NCBI RefSeq assembly: GCF_048060115.1
Contig: NZ_JBHMIM010000001.1
Coordinates: forward strand, 62,001-126,000
Direction of reading: 5' to 3'
DNA length: 64,000 nt
Source: Micromonospora_E sp048060115
Lineage (GTDB): Bacteria > Actinomycetota > Actinomycetes > Mycobacteriales > Micromonosporaceae
Part shown: positions 32,154 through 41,291 of the stretch, piece after piece
Layout of the letters: every line of letters starts with the position of its first letter
Numbering within the stretch: position 1 is the first letter of the stretch
Made by a program: the position numbers and the translations under genes
The notes under the pieces: generated by a model
The model's input: only the letters and a program-made list of their open reading frames with translations
What the model was told of the DNA's origin: nothing
The model's database searches: none

Positions 32154-32909
32154 TCAGTCGAGCAGGCTGTCCAGGCCCACCGTGAGACCGGGCCGCCGGG
32201 TGACCGCCCGTACGGCGAGCAGCACGCCGGGCATGAACGACGCCCGGTCGTAGGAGTCGTGCCGGATCGTCAGCGTCTCGCCGGCCGTGCCGAACAGCAC
32301 CTCCTGGTGGGCGACCAGACCGCTCGCCCGTACCGAGTGCACCCGGATGCCGTCGAGGTCCGCGCCCCGCGCACCCGGCAGCTCGTCGGTGGTCGCGTCC
32401 GGCATCGCCCCGAGCCCGGCGTCGGCGCGCGCCCGCGCGACCACCCGCGCGGTGTGCCCGGCGGTGCCGCTGGGCGCGTCGACCTTGGCCGGATGGTGCT
32501 GTTCGATGATCTCGACCGACTCGAAGTACCGGGCGGCCTTCGCCGCGAACTGCATCATCAGCACCGCGCCGAGGCCGAAGTTGGGGGCGATGACCACGCC
32601 GACCTGCGGCTGCTGCGACAGCCAGGAGCGGACCTGTTCCAGCCGCTGGTCGGAGAAGCCGCTGGTCCCGACGACGACGTTGATCCCCTGGTCGATGCAC
32701 CAGTGCAGGTTGTCCAGCACGACGTCGGGGTTGGTGAAGTCGACGACCACCTCGGCGGCGGCGTCGGCGGCGTTGGAGAGCCAGTCGCCCTGGTCGACCG
32801 AGGCGACGAGGTCGAGATCATCCGCCGCGTCGACCGCCCGGCAGACCTCCACGCCCATCCGGCCACGGGCTCCGAGCACCCCGACCCGGATCGCACGATC
32901 TTCACTCAC
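32154..32909 (-). CDS. dapB: 4-hydroxy-tetrahydrodipicolinate reductase
   Basis: 251 residues. NAD(P)H-dependent reductase, second enzyme of the diaminopimelate branch. Rossmann loop GVLGARGRMG (near residue 10), substrate-binding EQHHPAKVDAPSGTA with the catalytic His pair and Lys, and GTSGF. GTG 32909 is preferred over a GTG two codons upstream because AGG lies nine bases before it. Downstream of the M16 peptidase and pnp on the same strand. DapA is encoded at 25438. Confidence 0.95.
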   Translation of the reverse strand: MSEDRAIRVGVLGARGRMGVEVCRAVDAADDLDLVASVDQGDWLSNAADAAAEVVVDFTNPDVVLDNLHWCIDQGINVVVGTSGFSDQRLEQVRSWLSQQPQVGVVIAPNFGLGAVLMMQFAAKAARYFESVEIIEQHHPAKVDAPSGTAGHTARVVARARADAGLGAMPDATTDELPGARGADLDGIRVHSVRASGLVAHQEVLFGTAGETLTIRHDSYDRASFMPGVLLAVRAVTRRPGLTVGLDSLLD

Positions 32910-32949
32910 CGGCACAACCTACCGCACCCGGGCCGGCGGCCTACACGCC

Positions 32950-34296
32950 TCATCCCGACAGGGACGCGGACTCCACCGGGCCGATCACGGCGAGCGACAT
33001 GGGCCGGGTGAGCAGTTCGGCGGCGACCGCGCCGACCTGTTCGACGGTCACCTCGGCGACCTGGGCGAGCAGTTGGTCCACCGGCAGCTGTTCGCCGTAG
33101 AGCAGCTCGCCCTTTGCCAGTCGACCCATCCGGGATCCGGTGTCCTCCAGGCCCAGTACGTAGCCGCCACGGCTCATGCCCTTGCCCCGGGCCAGCTCGT
33201 CCGGGCTGACGCCGTACTCGGCGACCGCCGCCAACTCGGTGCGGACCAACGCCAGCACCTCGTCGACCTTGCTCGGCGCGCAGCCGGCGTACACGGCGAA
33301 CGTGCCGCCGTCGGCGTACTGGCTGGCGTAGGAGTAGACCGAGTACGCCAGCCCGCGTCGCTCCCGGATCTCCTGGAACAGTCGGCTGGACATCCCGCCG
33401 CCGAGGACGTTGTTGAGCACCCCGAGCGCGAACCGCCGGTCGTCGCCGCGGGCGATCCCGGCCCCGCCGAGCACCAGGTGGGCCTGCTCGGTCTCCTTGT
33501 GCCGCAGGATCACCCGGGGCGGACGGGCACGCACCGCCGGGGTCGCCGGGCGCGGCGGCTCCGGCCTGCCGGGATTCTCCGGATCCAGCGGGCTGCTGCG
33601 CAGCGCGGCCCGCACCTGGCGGACCACCGTACGGTGGTCCAGGTTCCCGGCGGCGGCGATGACCATCGCACCCGGGGTGTAGCGGCGCCGGTAGAAGTCG
33701 TTGATCTGCCGGCGGGTCAACGCCGAGATGGTCTCTTCCGTGCCGGAGATCAACCGACCGAGTGGATGCGGCCCGAAGACCGCTTCGGCGTGCAGGTCGT
33801 GGACCTCGTCATCGGGCTCGTCGTCGTGCATGGCGATCTCTTCGAGGATCACGCCACGTTCGGTTTCCACGTCGGCCGGATCGATCACCGAGTTGGCGAC
33901 CAGGTCACAGACGACGTCGATGGCCAGCGGCAGGTCCTCGTCGAGCACCCGGGCGTAGTAGCAGGTGTACTCCTTCGCGGTGAAGGCGTTGGTCTCGCCG
34001 CCGACCGCTTCGATCGCCGCCGAGATCTCCCAGGCGGTACGCCGCTGGGTGCCCTTGAACAGCAGATGCTCCAGGAAGTGCGACGCCCCGGAACGCGCAG
34101 GTGTCTCGTCGCGGGAGCCGACGCCGACCCACACGCCGAACGAGACGCTGCGCATCGCCGGGATCGCTTCGGTGATCACCCGCAGCCCGTTGGGCAGCAC
34201 GGTACGGCGTACCGTGCCGCCCAACGGGTCGGCGGTGAGTGTCCGGGTCACCGGCCGGGACCTGCCCCGGCCGGTGACCGGTTCGGTCCAGGTCAT
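32950..34296 (-). CDS. M16 family zinc peptidase (PepR-like)
   Basis: 448 residues, pitrilysin/insulinase family processing peptidase. The inverted zinc motif HFLEH is at 73-77 with the distal Glu in ERGVILEEIAMHDDEPDD. The second half has the R/Y-type substrate site (RERRGLAYSVYSY). The order rpsO-pnp-M16 is the same as in mycobacteria (gpsI-pepR) and Bacillus (pnpA-mlpA). Starts 11 bp after the pnp stop. Not secreted: no signal peptide. Confidence 0.92.
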   Translation of the reverse strand: MTWTEPVTGRGRSRPVTRTLTADPLGGTVRRTVLPNGLRVITEAIPAMRSVSFGVWVGVGSRDETPARSGASHFLEHLLFKGTQRRTAWEISAAIEAVGGETNAFTAKEYTCYYARVLDEDLPLAIDVVCDLVANSVIDPADVETERGVILEEIAMHDDEPDDEVHDLHAEAVFGPHPLGRLISGTEETISALTRRQINDFYRRRYTPGAMVIAAAGNLDHRTVVRQVRAALRSSPLDPENPGRPEPPRPATPAVRARPPRVILRHKETEQAHLVLGGAGIARGDDRRFALGVLNNVLGGGMSSRLFQEIRERRGLAYSVYSYASQYADGGTFAVYAGCAPSKVDEVLALVRTELAAVAEYGVSPDELARGKGMSRGGYVLGLEDTGSRMGRLAKGELLYGEQLPVDQLLAQVAEVTVEQVGAVAAELLTRPMSLAVIGPVESASLSG

Positions 34297-34307
34297 GTCG
34301 GCCGGCG

Positions 34308-36659
34308 TCAGCTGTGCCGGTTACGGCGTCGGCGTTGATCGCCGCCGTCACCGTCGCCCCGGCTGGGGCCACGGTCGCCCTGTTCCCGGTCGCCACGGTC
34401 GCGCGGCCCCCGGTCGCCACGGTCGCGACCACCGGGCCGGTCGCCGCCGTCGGCGCCTTCCGCCGCCGGCACCTCCGCGCCTTCGGGACGGACCTTGTCC
34501 AGGTAGATCTTGCCCCGGGCGTCGATGTCCGCAATGGACACCTCGACCTTGTCGCCGACGTTGAGGTGGTCCTCCACCCGCTCGACCCGCTTGCCGTCGC
34601 CCACCTTGGAGATGTGCAGCAGGCCGTCGCGGCCGGGCAGCAGCGAGATGAACGCGCCGAACGCGGCGGTCTTGACCACCGTCCCGAGGAACTTGTCGCC
34701 GAGCTTCGGCAGGGTCGGGTTGGCGATCGCGTTGATCCGCTCGACGGCGGCCTCGGCTGCCGGCCCGTTGGTGGCACCGACGTAGATGGTGCCGTCGTCC
34801 TCGATGGAGATGTCCGCGCCGGTCTCGTCCTGGATGGCGTTGATGGTCTGGCCCTTCGGGCCGATCACCATGCCGATCTTGTCGACCGGGATCTTCACCG
34901 TGGTGACCCGAGGGGCGTGCTCGCTCATCGCGGCCGGTCCCTCGATCGCCTGGCGCATGACCTCCAGGATGGTCAGCCGGGCCTCACGGGCCTGCTGCAG
35001 GGCGCCGACGAGCACGTCGGACGGGATGCCGTCGAGCTTGGTGTCCAGCTGCAGCGCGGTGATGAACTCCGGCGTACCGGCGACCTTGAAGTCCATGTCG
35101 CCGAAGGCGTCCTCAGCGCCGAGGATGTCGGTCAGCGTGACGTAGCGGGTCTGCCCGTCGACCTCGTCGGAGATCAGACCCATCGCGATCCCGGCGACCG
35201 GGGCCTTCAGCGGCACGCCGGCCGAGAGCAGCGCCAGGGTGGAGGCGCAGACCGAGCCCATGCTCGTCGAGCCGTTGGAGCCCAGCGCCTCGGAGACCTG
35301 GCGAATCGCGTACGGGAACTCCTCGCGCGACGGCAGCACCGGCACCAGGGCCCGCTCGGCGAGCGCGCCGTGGCCGATCTCGCGCCGCTTCGGCGACCCG
35401 ACCCGGCCGGTCTCACCGGTGGAGTACGGCGGGAAGTTGTAGTTGTGCATGTACCGCTTGGACTTCTCCGGGGACAGGGTGTCCAGCGTCTGCTCCAACC
35501 GGAGCATGTTCAGCGTGCTGACGCCGAGGATCTGCGTCTCGCCGCGCTCGAACAGCGCCGAACCGTGCACCCGGGGCAGCACCCCGATCTCGGCGGTCAG
35601 CGGACGGATGTCGCGCGGTCCGCGACCGTCGATACGCACCTGGTCGCGCAGGACGCGGGCCCGTACCTCGGACTTGGTCAGCGACCGGAACGCGGCACCG
35701 ACCTCCTTCTCGCGGCCGTCGAAACGCTCGGCGAGCCCGCCGACGACCTTCTCCTTGATCCGGTCGAGGGCGTCCTCACGCTCCGCCTTGGAGGCGATCT
35801 TCAGCGCTTCGGCGATCTCGTCGCTACCGGCGGCGGCGACCGCGTCGTACACGTCGTCGCCGTAGTCCAGGAACACCGGGAAGTCGGCGATCGGCTTCGC
35901 GGCCACGTCGGCCAGCTCGCTCTGCGCCCGGCACAGTTCCCGGATGGCGGGCTTGGCCGCCTCCAGTCCACTGGCCACGACGTCCTCGGTGGGCGCGGTG
36001 GCCCCGCCGGCGATCAGTCCGACCGCGTGTGGGGTGGCTTCGGCCTCGACCATCATGATCGCGACGTCACCGTCGGGCAGGGCCCGACCGGCGACGACCA
36101 TGTCGAAGGTGGCGCGGGCCAGCTCCTCCAGGGTCGGGAAGGCAACCCACTGGCCCTCGACGTGGGCGATCCGGGTCGCCCCGATCGGCCCGGAGAACGG
36201 CAGTCCGGAGAGCTTGGTGGACATCGACGCCGCGTTGATCGCGATCACGTCGTAGGGGTGGGCCGGGTCCAGCGCCAGAATGGTGGCGACCACCTGGACC
36301 TCGTTGCGCAGGCCCTTGGCGAAGGTCGGGCGCAGCGGCCGGTCGGTCAGCCGGCAGGTGAGGATCGCCTCCTCGCTGGGCCGGCCCTCCCGGCGGAAGA
36401 ACGAGCCGGGGATCCGGCCCGCGGCGTACATCCGCTCCTCGACGTCGACGGTGAGCGGGAAGAAGTCCAGGTGCTCACGGGGCTGCTTGCTCGCCGTGGT
36501 CGCGGAGAGCACCACGGTGTCGCCCAGCTGGGCGATCACCGAACCGGCGGCCTGACGGGCCAGCCGACCAGCGGAAAAGGTGATCTCACGGGTGCCGAAG
36601 GCCCCGTTGTCGATCACGGCGGTGCTGCGTTGGGTGCCGAGAGTGTTCTGCTCGGTCAT
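34308..36659 (-). CDS. pnp: Polyribonucleotide nucleotidyltransferase (PNPase/GPSI)
   Basis: 783 residues. Phosphorolytic 3'-5' exoribonuclease and RNA polymerase of the degradation machinery; in Streptomyces it also makes poly(A)-like tails. Two RNase PH domains, an all-helical linker, a KH domain (KIGMVIGPKGQTINAIQDETGADISIED) and an S1 domain (GDKFLGTVVKTAAFGAFISLLPGRDGLLHIS). A low-complexity Arg/Gly/Asp tail of about 45 residues (GDRGPRDRGD type) ends the chain, as in other actinobacteria. Active-site region FGDMDFKVAGT is intact. ATG 36659. Confidence 0.96.
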   Translation of the reverse strand: MTEQNTLGTQRSTAVIDNGAFGTREITFSAGRLARQAAGSVIAQLGDTVVLSATTASKQPREHLDFFPLTVDVEERMYAAGRIPGSFFRREGRPSEEAILTCRLTDRPLRPTFAKGLRNEVQVVATILALDPAHPYDVIAINAASMSTKLSGLPFSGPIGATRIAHVEGQWVAFPTLEELARATFDMVVAGRALPDGDVAIMMVEAEATPHAVGLIAGGATAPTEDVVASGLEAAKPAIRELCRAQSELADVAAKPIADFPVFLDYGDDVYDAVAAAGSDEIAEALKIASKAEREDALDRIKEKVVGGLAERFDGREKEVGAAFRSLTKSEVRARVLRDQVRIDGRGPRDIRPLTAEIGVLPRVHGSALFERGETQILGVSTLNMLRLEQTLDTLSPEKSKRYMHNYNFPPYSTGETGRVGSPKRREIGHGALAERALVPVLPSREEFPYAIRQVSEALGSNGSTSMGSVCASTLALLSAGVPLKAPVAGIAMGLISDEVDGQTRYVTLTDILGAEDAFGDMDFKVAGTPEFITALQLDTKLDGIPSDVLVGALQQAREARLTILEVMRQAIEGPAAMSEHAPRVTTVKIPVDKIGMVIGPKGQTINAIQDETGADISIEDDGTIYVGATNGPAAEAAVERINAIANPTLPKLGDKFLGTVVKTAAFGAFISLLPGRDGLLHISKVGDGKRVERVEDHLNVGDKVEVSIADIDARGKIYLDKVRPEGAEVPAAEGADGGDRPGGRDRGDRGPRDRGDREQGDRGPSRGDGDGGDQRRRRNRHS

Positions 36660-36737
36660 GGGAATGTCGCGCTCCTTTACGCGTCGTGGGCCACGACCTC
36701 GGGGAGCTGCTCAACTGGCCGGTCTTCGATCGAAGCG

Positions 36738-36770
36738 CCCGGGGGAGCCGGCGGTGCCGGCTGGCCCGGG
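36738..36770 (-). promoter_or_regulatory. rpsO-pnp intergenic hairpin
   Basis: CCCGGG-GG-AGCCGG (36738-36751), loop CGGTG, then CCGGCT-GG-CCCGGG (36757-36770). Both stems pair perfectly with a symmetric internal GG/GG bulge. It lies in the 232-bp gap between rpsO and pnp. In E. coli and Streptomyces the equivalent hairpin is cut by RNase III and controls pnp expression, so the same role is likely. A partial terminator is the alternative. Confidence 0.6.
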
Positions 36771-36891
36771 GGCCACTACCGAGGACCGGTACGTTGACCG
36801 GCTCCCTTCGACGGGTGGGTCGTGGTGGCCCGGAGTGTCGGGTGGTGGTGCGGCGCGACGGGGACAACTGGCCCGCCGCCGCGCCGCTACG

Positions 36892-37161
36892 TCACCGCCG
36901 CAGGCCGAGTCGCTCGATCAGCGACCGGTAGCGGTTGATGTCCATCTTCTGCAGGTAGTTGAGCAGCCGGCGGCGCCGGCCGACCAGCAGCAGCAGACCA
37001 CGACGGCTGTGGTGGTCGTGCTTGTGCACCTTGAGGTGCCCGGTGAGGTCGGCGATCCGCTTGGTGAGCACCGCGACCTGGACCTCCGGCGAACCGGTGT
37101 CCGCCTCGCCGGTGGCGTAGTCTTCGCGGATCTTGCGCTTGGCTTCCTGATCGAGCGCCAT
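36892..37161 (-). CDS. rpsO: 30S ribosomal protein S15
   Basis: 89 residues, the standard size. Binds 16S rRNA at the central domain. Sequence is canonical: GSPEVQVAVLTKRIADLTGHLKVHKHDHHSRRGLLLLVGRRRRLLNYL. ATG 37161 has AGGGAG three bases before it; the open frame upstream is not coding. Upstream of pnp on the same strand. A small hairpin at 37228-37255 (GTCGG/CCGAC with flanking GAACC/GGTTC) lies in its leader region and might be a promoter-proximal control element or the ribF terminator. Confidence 0.97.
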   Translation of the reverse strand: MALDQEAKRKIREDYATGEADTGSPEVQVAVLTKRIADLTGHLKVHKHDHHSRRGLLLLVGRRRRLLNYLQKMDINRYRSLIERLGLRR

Positions 37162-37354
37162 GTTCTCCCTGATCTGTGCGGGCTGTCCCTCGCCTCGCAC
37201 CCGCGGCGTCGTGCAGGCACGCGAGACGAACCGTCGGTGTTCCGACGCTGGGTTCAGGCTACCAGCAGGTCGCCGGCGGGGATCGCAAGGCCACGGTGCG
37301 TCGTTGGGGTACCGCACGGCCGGCCCCGGGCACCGGACGGCAGGCGCTCCGGTC

Positions 37355-38317
37355 TCAGGCGCCGAGAACCGTCCGTACCTGGGCGACGTCTTCGTTCATC
37401 TGGGCGACCAACGGGTCGACGCCCTCGTACCGGCGGGTCTCCCGCAGCCGGGCGACGAAGTCGATCGCCACCTGCTCGCCGTAGATGTCCCGATCGAAGT
37501 CGAGGATGAAGGCCTCGACCCGGCGGTCCCGGCCGGCGAACGTCGGGTTGGTCCCGATGGAGGCGGCGGCCGGCAGCCCCGGCCCTCCCCCGCTGAGGCC
37601 GTCCGGGCGGACCGGGCCGTCGGCGCGGACCAGCCGGGCCGCGTAGATGCCGTCGGCCGGCACCGCCACGTGCCGCGCGGTGAGCAGGTTCGCGGTGGGG
37701 AAGCCGATCTCCCGGCCCCGGCGGTCGCCGCGGACCACCACCCCTTCGAGCCGGTGCGGGCGGCCGAGCGCGGCGGCTGCGGCCGTGACGTCACCCGCGT
37801 CGATACAGGCCCGGATGTACGTCGAGGAGAAGACCGTCCCACTGTCGGCCACCAGCTCGGCACCCTCGACGGCGAACCCGAAGGTCCGGCCGAGTCGCTC
37901 GAGCAGCGCCACGTCACCGGTGGCCCGGTGGCCGAACCGGAAGTTCTCCCCCACCACGACCAGTGCGGCGTGCAGGTGCTGCACCAGCAGGTCGTGGGCG
38001 AACTGCTCGGCGGTCAGCCGGGAGAACTCCATCGTGAACGGCAGTACGCAGAGCACGTCGACGCCGAGGGACTCGATCAGTTCGGCCTTGCGGGCCGGAC
38101 CGGTGAGCACCGTGGGGTGGCTGCCGGGCCGCACCACCTCGGCCGGGTGCGGGTCGAAGGTCACCACCACCGACTGGATCCCGAGATCACGGGCGCGTTT
38201 GACCGCATGGCCGATGATCGCCTGGTGCCCCCGGTGGATGCCGTCGAACACGCCGATGGTGACCACCGCGCGGCCCCAACCGCCACCGGCCGCCTCGACT
38301 CCCCGCCACCGCTGCAT
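37355..38317 (-). CDS. ribF: Bifunctional riboflavin kinase/FAD synthetase
   Basis: 320 residues. Makes FMN from riboflavin and FAD from FMN. N-terminal FAD synthetase with the nucleotidyltransferase motifs GVFDGIHRGHQAII and STYIRACI; C-terminal flavokinase with REIGFPTANL and ASIGTNPTFAG. ATG 38317 with GGGAGG four bases before it is the start; the frame extends upstream without homology. Between truB and rpsO, as in mycobacteria and many bacteria. Confidence 0.95.
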   Translation of the reverse strand: MQRWRGVEAAGGGWGRAVVTIGVFDGIHRGHQAIIGHAVKRARDLGIQSVVVTFDPHPAEVVRPGSHPTVLTGPARKAELIESLGVDVLCVLPFTMEFSRLTAEQFAHDLLVQHLHAALVVVGENFRFGHRATGDVALLERLGRTFGFAVEGAELVADSGTVFSSTYIRACIDAGDVTAAAAALGRPHRLEGVVVRGDRRGREIGFPTANLLTARHVAVPADGIYAARLVRADGPVRPDGLSGGGPGLPAAASIGTNPTFAGRDRRVEAFILDFDRDIYGEQVAIDFVARLRETRRYEGVDPLVAQMNEDVAQVRTVLGA

Positions 38318-38377
38318 GATGCCTCCCGCCTGTGCCGCCAAGGTCCCCCGGCCGGGTGACCGCCCGGGTCGATGCTG

Positions 38378-39262
38378 TCACGCCGGGGCGAGCACGATCT
38401 CCGCCCGGGCCCGGCCGTCACGTTCAGAGACCACCGCCAACAGTTCGCCGTCCGGGGCGAACACCGCGTACGGGCCGGGCTGGCCGACCGCGCTGATCGG
38501 ACCGCCGTGACCGAGCACCCGGGCCTCTTCCGCGTCGGCCTCCCGCCGGGCCAGGAACCGGCCGGCGGCGGCCGCCATCGGCAGCCGCACCACCTCCGGC
38601 GCCTGCTGCTCCAACTCCGCCAGGGTGGCGGCCTCGGCGAGGGTGAAGTCGCCGACGGCGGTGCGGCGCAGCGCGGTCAGGTGCCCGCCGACGCCCAGCG
38701 CGGCCCCCAGGTCGCGGGCTATCGCCCGGATGTAGGTGCCGGACGAGCAGTCGACCTGTACCTCGACGTCGAGGCCACCGTCTACCGGTGGGCGGATCGC
38801 GATGGGTTCCAGGCGGGAGATCGTCACCCGGCGGGCGGGCAGCGTGACGTCCTCACCGGCCCGGACCCGCTTGTAAGCCCGCTGTCCGTTGATCTTGATG
38901 GCGCTGACCGCGCTCGGGATCTGGTCGATCTCACCGGTGAGCGCCGCCAGCCCCGCCCGGATCTGCTCCGGCGTGATCCCGGTGGCCGGGGTGCGGGCGG
39001 TCACCTCGCCCTCGGCGTCGTCGGTCACCGTCGACACGCCGAGCCGGATGGTCGCGGCGTAGCTCTTCCGCGCACCGATGATGTAGGTGAGCAGGCGGGT
39101 GGCCCGGTTCACCGCGACGACCAGCACGCCCGTCGCCATCGGATCCAGGGTGCCACCATGGCCGACCCGGCGGGTGCGGGCCAGCCGGCGGAGCCGGGCT
39201 ACGACATCGTGCGAGGTCATCCCGGCCGGCTTGTCGACCACGATCAGTCCGTGCGTACTCAC
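38378..39262 (-). CDS. truB: tRNA pseudouridine-55 synthase
   Basis: 294 residues. Makes pseudouridine 55 in the T-loop of tRNAs. Motif II with the catalytic Asp: GHGGTLDPMATGVL (Asp41 region). Other conserved parts are DKPAGMTSHDVV, the loop SAIKINGQRAYKRVRAGE, and the substrate strand VQVDCSSGTYIRAIARDLG. GTG 39262 gives the classical start STHGLIVVDKPAG. No clear ribosome site; start is fixed by homology. Between the MATE gene and ribF. Confidence 0.95.
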   Translation of the reverse strand: MSTHGLIVVDKPAGMTSHDVVARLRRLARTRRVGHGGTLDPMATGVLVVAVNRATRLLTYIIGARKSYAATIRLGVSTVTDDAEGEVTARTPATGITPEQIRAGLAALTGEIDQIPSAVSAIKINGQRAYKRVRAGEDVTLPARRVTISRLEPIAIRPPVDGGLDVEVQVDCSSGTYIRAIARDLGAALGVGGHLTALRRTAVGDFTLAEAATLAELEQQAPEVVRLPMAAAAGRFLARREADAEEARVLGHGGPISAVGQPGPYAVFAPDGELLAVVSERDGRARAEIVLAPA

Positions 39263-39300
39263 GACTGCCAAGACTGCCAGATCCCGATGCCGCGCGACGA

Positions 39301-40632
39301 TCAGGCCCGGCCCACCGGCACGCCGAGCACCGCCCAGCGTGGCGAGCGCAGCCGCAGGGTCAGCCCGGCCAACCGGATCAGCATGAACAACCCCAGCCCG
39401 GCCCAGACGCCGGCGAGGCCGAGACCGAGCGCATAGCCGACCCAGATCGCGGGCAGGAAGCCGCCGAAGGCCGCGCCGAGGGTCAGGTTGCGCAGGTACC
39501 GCAGGTCCCCGGCGCCGATGAAGACACCGTCGAGGGCGAAGACCACCCCGGCCACCGGCTGCATCGCGACGAACCACGGCCAGACGATCCTGGCTTGGGC
39601 GTGCACCGTGGGGTCGGGGCTGAACCAGCCGGGAATCACCGGTGCCCCGGCGGTGAACAGCACCGCGAAGGCGATGCCGGCCAACGCACCGAGCAGCACG
39701 AGTCGTCGGGCCAGCGCCCGGGCACCCGCCGCGTCACCGGCACCGAGCGCGGCACCGACCAGGGACTGACCGGCGATCGCGAGGGCGTCCAGCGCCAGCG
39801 CGGTGAAGAACCACAACTGGATGGCGATCTGGTGCGCAGCCACCTGGACGGTGCCGTACCGGGCGGCGACCGCGGTGGCGGACAGGAAGCTGGCCTGGAA
39901 GGCGGCCCCCCGGATCAACAGGTCACGACCGACCGTGAGGTGCGCGACGATCAGCTCCGGCCGTGGTCGCAACGGCACCCCGGCGCGCGCCAGCGCGATC
40001 ACGAACAGCAGCCCGCCCAGGGTCTGCGCGACGACGTTCGCCACCGCCGAGCCAGCCAGGCCGAGGCCGGCCGGATAGACCAGGATCGGGCAGAGTACGG
40101 CGGAGATCACGTTGGCCGTCAGGACGTACCGGACCGGGCGGCGGGTCTCCTGGACCCCGCGCATCCAGCCGTTGCCGGCGGCGGCGAGCAGCAGCCCGGG
40201 CGCACCCCAGACGGCGATGCGCAGCCAGTCGCCGGCGGCCTGCGCCACCGCGTTCTCCGCGCCGGCGAGTCCACCGGTGATCGGGGCGGCGAGGACCTGA
40301 CCGACGACGGCGAGCAGCACGCCCGCCACGAAGGCGAGCCAGGACGCTTGGACGCCTTCGGCGATCGCCGCCCGACGATCGGCCGCGCCGAACCGGCGCG
40401 CGGCTCGGCCGGTGGTGCCGTAGGCCGCGACGATGCCGAGCCACGCCGCGACCGACATCACGGTGCCGCCGATGGCGACAGCCGCCAGGGAGACCGCCCC
40501 GAGCCGGCCGACGACCGCGGTGTCGACGAGGACGTACAGCGGCTCAGCCGCCAGCACCACCAGCGCAGGCAGCGCGAGTTGGGCGATCCGCCGGGTCGGC
40601 ACCGGGGTCGGGAGGGCGCTCTCAGCTTCCAT
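39301..40632 (-). CDS. MATE-family efflux transporter (DinF-like)
   Basis: 443 residues with twelve transmembrane helices in the two-bundle MATE arrangement. It belongs to the DinF branch, which exports cationic or oxidised compounds using a proton or sodium gradient. N-terminal helix IAQLALPALVVLAAEPLYVLVDTAVVGRLG is characteristic, with Asp in helix 1. It is next to truB as dinF is in mycobacteria. ATG 40632 is used; a GTG two codons upstream is possible. A terminator hairpin at 40701 separates it from the small gene upstream. Confidence 0.9.
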   Translation of the reverse strand: MEAESALPTPVPTRRIAQLALPALVVLAAEPLYVLVDTAVVGRLGAVSLAAVAIGGTVMSVAAWLGIVAAYGTTGRAARRFGAADRRAAIAEGVQASWLAFVAGVLLAVVGQVLAAPITGGLAGAENAVAQAAGDWLRIAVWGAPGLLLAAAGNGWMRGVQETRRPVRYVLTANVISAVLCPILVYPAGLGLAGSAVANVVAQTLGGLLFVIALARAGVPLRPRPELIVAHLTVGRDLLIRGAAFQASFLSATAVAARYGTVQVAAHQIAIQLWFFTALALDALAIAGQSLVGAALGAGDAAGARALARRLVLLGALAGIAFAVLFTAGAPVIPGWFSPDPTVHAQARIVWPWFVAMQPVAGVVFALDGVFIGAGDLRYLRNLTLGAAFGGFLPAIWVGYALGLGLAGVWAGLGLFMLIRLAGLTLRLRSPRWAVLGVPVGRA

Positions 40633-40700
40633 CGACACGAAGCGTCGCAGCCGACAGGTAAGGAGCGCTATCGCCTAGTTCACTTACCTCGGATCGACCT

Positions 40701-40722
40701 GCTCGGCGGATACCCGCCGAGC
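40701..40722. terminator. 9-bp perfect hairpin between small gene and MATE gene
   Basis: GCTCGGCGG (40701-40709), loop ATAC, CCGCCGAGC (40714-40722). It is 25 bp after the stop of the 28-codon gene, separated from it by another small hairpin at 40730-40746 (5-bp stem with 7-base loop). Likely terminator on the minus strand. Confidence 0.55.
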
Positions 40723-40746
40723 GCCGGGGCGCGGGGTCGAACCGCG

Positions 40747-40833
40747 CTACTGGCGGGTGTCCATCGACGTCTGCAGAGCCCGCCGGGCCTGCTCGCGGGC
40801 GTCGTCGGTCTCGGGCTTGGGCTTACTGGGCAT
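40747..40833 (-). CDS. Putative 28-residue basic/acidic peptide
   Basis: Short frame from ATG 40833, with AAGG about eleven bases upstream. The peptide (MPSKPKPETDDAREQARRALQ and a seven-residue tail) is very hydrophilic with a central helix. Two hairpins follow the stop within 50 bp, which fits a small transcription unit. Coding status is uncertain; the support is position, hairpins and actinobacterial codon use. Confidence 0.3.
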   Translation of the reverse strand: MPSKPKPETDDAREQARRALQTSMDTRQ

Positions 40834-41072
40834 GGCGACACGACCTTCACACAGAGTTGAGGCACTGGGTGCCGCAGGCGGCACGACCGGGATCGCCGGG
40901 GACCGCGACTGAGCGGGCTGCAGGGCGGGCAGATGTGGCCCGTACCACAAAACCAAGCTATCGTTCAGGTCCATATTCTGCGCATCGTTCCCATGATTCG
41001 AGAAGTCCACAGCGCGACAAGCCCTCGCCCACGGGGTGGCGGCGAGAACTGCCGCGACCTACGGCAAATCGG
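40834..41072. other. Intergenic region upstream of the small gene
   Basis: About 240 bp. G+C falls locally near 40955-41000. No gene is visible. It should hold the promoter for the peptide at 40833 and the end of the unit encoded at 41073-41698. No confident boxes were found by eye. Confidence 0.3.
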
Positions 41073-41291
41073 TCACCTGGCGAAGAAGTGCCACCCCACC
41101 CACCACCAGAAACCCAGGACACCGATCCGACCGACCGGGACCCTGCCCACCTCGTACTGCATGACGTAGGCGCAGACGTCGCCGAAGCTCGGGATGCGGG
41201 AGCCGGGACGGCGGGCGAGCACCTCCAACACGCCGAACGCGACGAAGGCGGCCGCGAAACCGGAGATCACCAGGATCCGGGTGGCGCTCAT
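41073..41291 (-). CDS. Small membrane protein, DUF6186-like
   Basis: 72 residues with two transmembrane helices: one at the N-terminus (ILVISGFAAAFVAFGVLEVLA) and one at the C-terminus (IGVLGFWWWVGWHFFAR). They flank a basic loop and SFGDVCAYVM. The terminal W-x-GWH-x-F-x-R pattern resembles the DUF6186 family. Its ATG overlaps the stop of the upstream gene (ATGA), so translation is coupled. Function unknown. Confidence 0.7.
   Translation of the reverse strand: MSATRILVISGFAAAFVAFGVLEVLARRPGSRIPSFGDVCAYVMQYEVGRVPVGRIGVLGFWWWVGWHFFAR

Noticed and set aside
40730..40746. T-arm-like sequence (5-bp stem, TTCGACC loop) suggesting a tRNA
   Set aside because: No matching acceptor stem, D-arm or anticodon arm upstream; the upstream bases are a short coding frame.
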